Shown here: positions 15,301-16,862 of the stretch, piece by piece
Position numbering within the stretch: position 1 is the stretch's first letter
How the letters are laid out: each line of letters opens with the position of its first letter
Assembly: GCA_035439485.1 (NCBI GenBank)
Contig: DAORKI010000083.1
Coordinates: 1 to 16,862, forward strand
Length of the DNA: 16,862 bases
DNA from: CAIKXD01 sp035439485
Lineage (GTDB): Bacteria; Bacteroidota; Bacteroidia; UBA4408
Reading direction: 5' to 3'
Notes under the pieces: model-generated
The model's input: only the letters and a program-made list of their open reading frames with translations
Told to the model about the DNA's origin: nothing
Databases searched by the model: none
Made by a program: the position numbers and the translations under genes

Positions 15301-16756
15301 TTGTTAAAGTATGGAAAACTAGGGCTGTTGTATTTAAATTTTGTGCTGCAGTACCATTAAATGTAACCATCCTGCTATTGTTATTAAACACTGACCCTGA
15401 TGTATTGGAAAAATTTCCACCTATTTGCAAATCACCACCTGCACTTGATGATAAAGAAAAAGTTGCAGTTGCGCTAAGGGTAAGATTACCTGTCAATCTT
15501 CTAAATTGGACATCACTTCCAAAATCAAGTTGCGAAGCAGCTATAGTATTTCCAATATTTACGTTTGAAGGAACGCCTATCCCACTCATAAGATTAGAAA
15601 CCCATTCAGTACCTGCACTAAAAGCCCCACCCGAATTATAGTTAAGATTAGAACCTGCGGCATAATTTGGTGCATTTGTATTTACATAACCATTGGCTCT
15701 TATATCTAGCGCTGCCCCTGAGTTAAAGGTTAAACCTCCAGATGCTAATGGAGTAAATTTATTTGCAATTCTTACTGTTCCGTTTACATTTAAATTATTG
15801 CCAATGACATTGCCTTCTCCTCCAAAGGTTAAAACAGAAGTGGCAATTGTTGTAAGCACTCCAGCCCCAGATGTACTTATTGTAGTACCTTTACCATTAG
15901 CAGTTGTTGCATTTCCAAAGGTGATTGTTTGGGCTCCAATAGCAAATGTTCCGCCAGATACTTCTAAAATGCCACCTGGAGCTAATGTCCAAGCGTTTAA
16001 ATTTGTTATGGTTCCAGCATTTATAATAACTCTGGCATATACTCCAGCAGCAGCTGGTACAACATTCGTTAGGCTTCCAGTGCCAGTTAAACTTAAATTT
16101 GTTGTATTCGTTGGAATACAATCGGCACTTTTGGTTCCAATAGTCCCAAACCATTGACTTGCCGCTGAAGGTCCAACACCGCTTGTACCTGATGGTGCGT
16201 AACCATAATAGCCTGTGGTATAACTAGCATAAGTAAAAAATCGAATGGCGTTAGGATTTCCCAAATCTGACCAAGGTATTCGAACTTCTAAACCCCCATC
16301 AGCGGCAGCAGAAGTATTTTGACTCCATCCTTGCGCATTTGCCGCCCCTGTGCTCCAACTTCCACTAAAAGTGCTTAAAAAACTTTCTCCTCCTGCATTG
16401 TTACGAATAGCAATACGATAATCAGAAGCAAATGGCAAAGTAGGTGTATTTCCATCCCAATTCACACCTGTTGCACTTCCAGCACCAGTGCCAAAATTAT
16501 CAATGTAAATTGTAAAATGGTCAAGGTTAGCCCAACTGTTTCCACCATTTCGAAAGGCTCCAAAATAAACATAGGTAGCATCGTATGTTACATAATAGTC
16601 AACATTATCCACTGATGCATATTTTTCTGCTGCATTAAAATCGCTAGTGTTACCTGAAAAAGCTACAGTGTGGTTGCTTTGTGCTAAAACCATAAAATTG
16701 AAACAAATCAACAGATTTGTAATAAGCACATGTTTTAGTTTGTATATTTTTTTCAT
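6386..16756 (-). CDS. Giant T9SS-secreted modular repeat protein, probable surface adhesin
   Basis: About 3,456 residues, including two 100-N gaps. The signal peptide is residues 1-25 (basic start, hydrophobic core, cleavage after VLA before QS). The rest, in order: a CBM9/DOMON-like domain (about 27-208); long stretches rich in Gly, Ser, Thr, Asn and Ala with the regular beta-strand pattern of parallel beta-helices; four copies of a domain with a P-[VI]-G-[DE] motif; three Trp-rich linkers; a Bacteroidota Fn3-like domain (about 3265-3370); and a type A T9SS sorting domain (3373-3456). Cysteines are few and occur in recurring positions. No protease, glycosidase or lipase signature was recognised. 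By family resemblance it should cross the outer membrane through T9SS and act at the cell surface in adhesion, biofilm matrix or glycan contact. That role is inference. The start at 16756 is fixed by the signal peptide. No convincing promoter was found in the 106 bases upstream. Confidence 0.9.
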   Translation of the reverse strand: MKKIYKLKHVLITNLLICFNFMVLAQSNHTVAFSGNTSDFNAAEKYASVDNVDYYVTYDATYVYFGAFRNGGNSWANLDHFTIYIDNFGTGAGSATGVNWDGNTPTLPFASDYRIAIRNNAGGESFLSTFSGSWSTGAANAQGWSQNTSAAADGGLEVRIPWSDLGNPNAIRFFTYASYTTGYYGYAPSGTSGVGPSAASQWFGTIGTKSADCIPTNTTNLSLTGTGSLTNVVPAAAGVYARVIINAGTITNLNAWTLAPGGILEVSGGTFAIGAQTITFGNATTANGKGTTISTSGAGVLTTIATSVLTFGGEGNVIGNNLNVNGTVRIANKFTPLASGGLTFNSGAALDIRANGYVNTNAPNYAAGSNLNYNSGGAFSAGTEWVSNLMSGIGVPSNVNIGNTIAASQLDFGSDVQFRRLTGNLTLSATATFSLSSSAGGDLQIGGNFSNTSGSVFNNNSRMVTFNGTAAQNLNTTALVFHTLTISNSLATVTALANAVVSSNLTIDANSRLNIATTTLTITGATSAINGFLRSAGSITGASPATLIFNSGGSYEHNYTTALGVIPSATWNIGSNCQIIGYTAALTATAVNGFGQNFSNFIWNCTNQGATTFNLASQLTTISGSFSVLSTGATGTLNLSNTAATTISIGGNFSQSGGVCNISTAATTVNVSGDFVQSGGTTTISNTAAIISTLNITGNVTKTGGTLIVSSNTGAAQMLVSGNFSQSLGTTTVSSSTGAPQLNVTGTFSQSGGTINVSTAASGAAQLNITSSFTLSGGIFNVSSAAAPSILNVAGDVFNSGGTLNIGATGVSQLNANSNYIQNSGTTNISTSTGAAILNVKGSFTFTGGSLTKTISGVVVGTITFNGVLNQNVNITDPTNITNAISFRLNNTNGITIVNGSTLPINTLGSFRKTLGDVTLVGTGAIVYNAINSNLIYDGLSDINTSSNEWPTVNGPANVSCAHTALSNISLHAPRTLTGILSLSLNNRLILGANDLTVANTASAAILPAVGTATQMVVADGAGRLIRSITTGISYTWPIGEMTGTIEYSPVVLNFTSTSVARDIGFNVVNATHPQMNNPDPQTNYRNRYFGVYNSAGGNYTYTPTYNFLVADNIGAFANVKLNRYDGVSWAQAPLTTSVATNSTTTGTVDEITFPLNSGDHIVCRSKPQIYVWNESSGGTQSWAVPANWTPSRTAPNFDDILMFSNGGTSTANAIPIQSIGKIILSNNTTVTLVPAVAATLTLTGGTGNDLEIASGCTLNIGGAPAAVALTIAHLAGANNVAQIDGVITTGTNLATNAYLATNSTTNINGVFNCYGILTTTTSTTNVAGSLNSFAGTITSTAANLFINAGGAYNHNRNGGSIPTALWDLNSNCVINGITNTSLTAGLNQTFGNFTWSCAAQSAAIVMGANAFTTVNGNLSFLSTNNQILNISSTASNIAVGGNLLVDINSGTLRLNSANVAINLNLSGNFTLTSGTFTRLAGAAAVAVNFVKNTGLQTFSQSSGVFSGILNWSIGTGASTNTLQFLTNIDLGASASPFTVNQNASLDCGTYVLSNSSAAFTLSNTSPGATIITANADGIELVGALGSIQTTGARVYSANSNYVYNGTTSQNTGLGLTIVNNLFIDNSNNVNLSTNLLVNGTTTFTNGKILLHNFNFNAANSSGNPFVGINNVKYLVTNGSGQLIRTISTAGLPINYQFPVGDITNYSPVSLNFSANSILRDIGVIVTPGTVPNNLPSSDYINRRWTFTNSAAGTYTYLPTFTYVPADVFGTATNMKISRYVGPLWNEYNGTPNTTVTPPTMTLTSNLNETTGQLTSYWTGRLYASPVSYTWNGSTSNDWNTAANWTPNGVPGIIDNVVINSAAINPCVANGAFFGANNFNLSGTGNFQLTAGSELTINGNLSYVNTASATFNCSSTLNITSPTSQNIPALNYGNLNLTGGDRVLAPTGNIGICGSYTTGAGAITITGSTLNYNGTSSQTITSANYNNLIISQNRGGGVITLQPGTIVLNNNFTPSLTNFTAFVDGNTFNFNGGAGQIIPAFYYFNLTSANATRTWANTGIIDVKGTFSPAATAVNTMTGSTIRFSSTLPNINLSAYTTNTANRNFNNVIFDGXXXXXXXXXXXXXXXXXXXXXXXXXXXXXXXXXXSGGAGSAYRSFNGSRITTSHAGGVALAPAASGCVQTATRFFGGSVIWTFNGTSPQITGTAFPGSVDGLTLNNASGLTLSVPVRIQASNNLTLSSGSITLGNFNLTLQIGASIGGGTNSASKMIITNGTGMLVKIFSGSTSFVYPIGDNTGTVEYSPVTLNITSLSSIPDSIGMRVTDAQHPNDLSVTNYLSRYWSCNQIASSNYTYTASFQYVDADIVGIESVLKIDRWSNPLTTWTQDASSTVTVASNLLTTSSLNQSTGTLLNNDFASRSDAPFYYQTTGSGNWSNISIWEVSTDPLFLTPPPVAAGVAPNAANSLGITIKNTHSVTVAASTDADQMIINNSAQLNVNSGQTFTVGNGTGVDLIVNGTLNNSGIIGVTGTIEFNNSSYYYHAQNGGAIPTATWNTGSXXXXXXXXXXXXXXXXXXXXXXXXXXXXXXXXXXGEIAIVNSATSGAAVATVNVDGNLSLSGAGVINMSGSSATTAGGSNLNVKGDFTIGGSAYIHRTQNTPSIVTLNKLTGNQNFTISPMSISTSDITWRIGDGSTTNTVVLNSAITIGSSATFRLMSGATLDCSTFVINGGVFENQATSTLILGAADGINNFPSLFGNVQTNTRTFVSGANYNYAGSVSQTTGTALPSNITGSLSISNSGIAGNNIVSLTNNGTTVSNLILNSGVLAIGSGQQMNVSSGGNINAIGGDFANGNTAGTLNFIGTGTFSGNCNPYNVYIAGAVNFGAGTVSIQNAGTLRINNGGSIATNAAFYSTNSTLLYYINGNFDRGLEWSASSGRGFPYHVQLSNNSVLNAAGVGAINAALTFNMAGNLTVDAGSTLSMNFAGNNMTVPLIVTGDITFVGNLIASGASGGNITLGGNWNNNGIAAINFSPNSRSVIFNGIALQTIGGSNTSINPFAELTINNPAGVNLSTLNVEINSALNLLNGKLNLNNNQLTLGTNGSNGLLTGGSSSAYVISGNTLEKFVRYTTTNNTTYNFPVGDALNYTPISVQFFTSPMAANTQLSVNLVNAVHPNLGTSTNYLNRYWTVEPTNLPNSITDYAVSYQYADADIVGVEANLKPYKHSTVGWIAASGSGAQFEMGTGTVNPGTNTISWTGLNNFSDFTGNGNGSPLPIQLLNFNAQLVMHNVELTWSTLTETNNDYFNVERSQDGIVFNDLAQIPGAGNSNELLNYKFIDGQPYSGISYYRLKQTDFDGKHTYSDIKSINNVDYIPVSEVKIFPNPSNLKGFYIQVPIKITNSPCFIQVNDIYGKMVYECNYSIKQNNTPFFVELNKQLANGIYLVNLIQNDHIQTIKLTIVD
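6389..6640 (-). other. T9SS type A C-terminal sorting domain
   Basis: The last 84 residues (3373-3456) carry the conserved elements of the Por secretion tail: KIFPNPSN at the beginning, then FIQVNDIYGKMVYE, a middle Asn-rich turn, LANGIYLVNL, and a final strand IKLTIVD. In known cases this domain directs export through the type IX system and is removed on the surface, with the protein attached to a lipopolysaccharide or released. The Lys and aromatic content here is clearly higher than in the repeat region. Confidence 0.93.
6645..6965 (-). other. Fn3-like domain before the sorting signal
   Basis: The segment begins PLPIQLLNFNAQ and contains VELTWSTLTETNNDYF, VERSQDG, IPGAGNS and ISYYRLKQTDFDGKHTYS. 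This pattern is frequent directly before T9SS sorting domains in Bacteroidota proteins and has a fibronectin type III-like beta-sandwich prediction. It is probably a spacer or stalk that presents the sorting domain rather than a functional head. Confidence 0.8.
6970..7425 (-). repeat. P-[VI]-G-[DE] domain, copy 4
   Basis: This is the last of four related segments of about 150 residues in the giant protein (about 3111-3264). Landmarks are NTLEKFVRYTTT, YNFPVGDALNYTPISVQF, NAVHP, TNYLNRYWTVEP and YQYADADIVGVEANLKPY. It differs from copies 1-3 in its opening, and it leads directly into the Fn3-like domain instead of a Trp-rich linker. Confidence 0.85.
8990..9089. other. Assembly gap, 100 N
   Basis: A run of exactly 100 N inside the giant gene, most likely a placeholder of fixed length. 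It follows (in the gene's direction) the segment IPTATWNTGS. In the equivalent place of two other superunits a conserved SNC...WxC segment comes next. The true gap is therefore likely to contain that segment and to be longer than 100 bases. Confidence 0.97.
9500..9956 (-). repeat. P-[VI]-G-[DE] domain, copy 3
   Basis: Residues about 2267-2419 share the order of landmarks with the other copies: NGTGMLVKIFSG, FVYPIGDNTGTVEYSPVTLN, DAQHP, TNYLSRYWSCNQ, NYTYTASFQYVDADIVG, LKIDRWS and SSLNQSTGTL. It is followed by a Trp-rich linker (FYYQTTGSGNWSNISIWEVS). Confidence 0.85.
10321..10420. other. Assembly gap, 100 N
   Basis: A second run of exactly 100 N in the giant gene, between NRNFNNVIFDG and SGGAGSAYRSFNG. 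The sequence before it has the NFNG and GQIIPAFYY repeat style. The missing part cannot be predicted. The frame on both sides is the gene's frame. Confidence 0.97.
11156..11280 (-). repeat. Trp-rich linker, best of three copies
   Basis: YTWNGSTSNDWNTAANWTP followed by NGVPGIIDNVVIN is a common Bacteroidota surface-protein pattern. Related copies follow domain copies 1 (13130-13250) and 3 (9330-9500). In each case it comes right after the P-[VI]-G-[DE] domain and opens the next stretch of beta-rungs, so it probably caps the beta-helix. The third copy is the most divergent. Confidence 0.75.
11285..11740 (-). repeat. P-[VI]-G-[DE] domain, copy 2
   Basis: Residues about 1673-1824 show NGSGQLIRTIST, YQFPVGDITNYSPVSLNF, DYINRRWTFTNSAAGTYTY, FTYVPADVFG, MKISRYVGPLW and LNETTGQLTSYW. 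It is followed by the Trp-rich linker YTWNGSTSNDWNTAANWTP. Confidence 0.85.
13255..13715 (-). repeat. P-[VI]-G-[DE] domain, copy 1
   Basis: Residues about 1015-1168 show ADGAGRLIRSITT, YTWPIGEMTGTIEYSPVVLN, NATHP, NYRNRYFGVYNSAGGNYTY, YNFLVADNIGAF and VKLNRYDGVSW. It is followed by the Trp-rich linker YVWNESSGG and WAVPANWTP. The Asp after PVG/PIG in other copies is Glu here. Confidence 0.85.
14170..14860 (-). repeat. Tandem array of about nine beta-rungs
   Basis: Residues about 633-862 hold roughly nine successive units of 22-26 residues with the pattern LNVxGxFxQSGGTxNVSTxxGAA. Examples are SIGGNFSQSGGVCNIS, VNVSGDFVQSGGTTTIS, LNVTGTFSQSGGTINVS and LNVKGSFTFTGGS. The alternation of hydrophobic strand and Gly-Gly turn is typical of one turn of a right-handed parallel beta-helix. 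This is the most regular repeat part of the protein. Confidence 0.85.
16131..16678 (-). other. N-terminal CBM9/DOMON-like domain
   Basis: Residues about 27-208 differ from the rest in being richer in aromatic and acidic residues. The order VDYYVTYDATYVYFGAF, then LDHFTIYIDNFGTG, DYRIAIRNN, LEVRIPWSDLGNP and IRFFTYAS resembles the CBM9/DOMON-like beta-sandwich found in Bacteroidota and Thermotoga sugar-binding proteins. A sugar or other small-ligand binding role is inferred from this resemblance only. Specific binding residues cannot be assigned. Confidence 0.6.
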
Positions 16757-16862
16757 ATTCTTTATTTACTTTCTCAAAAATTTAATTTCATAAATATCTA
16801 TCTAAAGCGTAACCCTCCCTTATTTTGGACAGGTTGTAAATATACAAATTCCGATTTAATTT

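Noticed and set aside
6870..16157. Many long plus-strand open frames (60-180 codons) opposite the giant gene
   Set aside because: They follow from the Ser/Thr/Asn/Gly/Ala-rich codon content of the minus-strand gene, which leaves few antisense stops. Their products are monotonous Leu/Val/Pro/Ala chains without domains or initiation context.
16757..16862. Promoter for the giant gene
   Set aside because: Only one-mismatch versions of the -7 box (such as TATTTATG on the minus strand) were found, with no -33 partner at proper spacing.

Overview
This 16.9-kb, AT-rich window comes from a member of the Bacteroidota. Four signs support this: a housekeeping promoter of the type TTTG-N17-TAnnTTTG, AT-rich leaders without clear Shine-Dalgarno sequences, an rsfS-ftsH gene pair, and a giant secreted protein ending in a type IX secretion (T9SS) sorting domain. 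Two runs of exactly 100 N show that this is a scaffold with unresolved gaps. The genus cannot be told from the sequence.

Layout. Positions 1-303 hold no gene that can be supported, but contain several short inverted repeats and a GC-rich patch. On the minus strand, a POT-family peptide transporter (1225-2862) is followed after 36 nt by folD (304-1188), probably as one transcript. Divergent from these, on the plus strand, are rsfS (3007-3381) and ftsH (3467-5497), with a near-ideal Bacteroidota promoter in front of rsfS. Converging on ftsH is a minus-strand Crp/Fnr-type regulator (5638-6252). The remaining 10.4 kb is a single minus-strand gene (6386-16756) for a secreted repeat protein of about 3,456 residues. 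A strong hairpin terminator separates its end from the regulator.

The left half is housekeeping: one-carbon metabolism (FolD), peptide uptake (POT), ribosome silencing (RsfS) and membrane protein quality control (FtsH). The right half is accessory. The giant protein has a signal peptide, an N-terminal domain resembling CBM9/DOMON-like sugar-binding folds, long stretches of beta-helix-like rungs, four copies of a roughly 150-residue domain centred on a P-[VI]-G-[DE] motif, three Trp-rich linkers, a Bacteroidota Fn3-like domain and a T9SS sorting domain. It is best read as a surface adhesin or matrix protein. No catalytic domain was recognised.

The two main points for follow-up are in this right half. 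The regulator's reading frame appears to be the sum of two compensating frameshifts at two seven-T tracts: the intervening ~80 nt encode a textbook cyclic-nucleotide-binding segment only in the neighbouring frame. The giant protein is built from recurring superunits of roughly 600-850 residues, and one assembly gap falls exactly where a conserved two-cysteine segment is expected.
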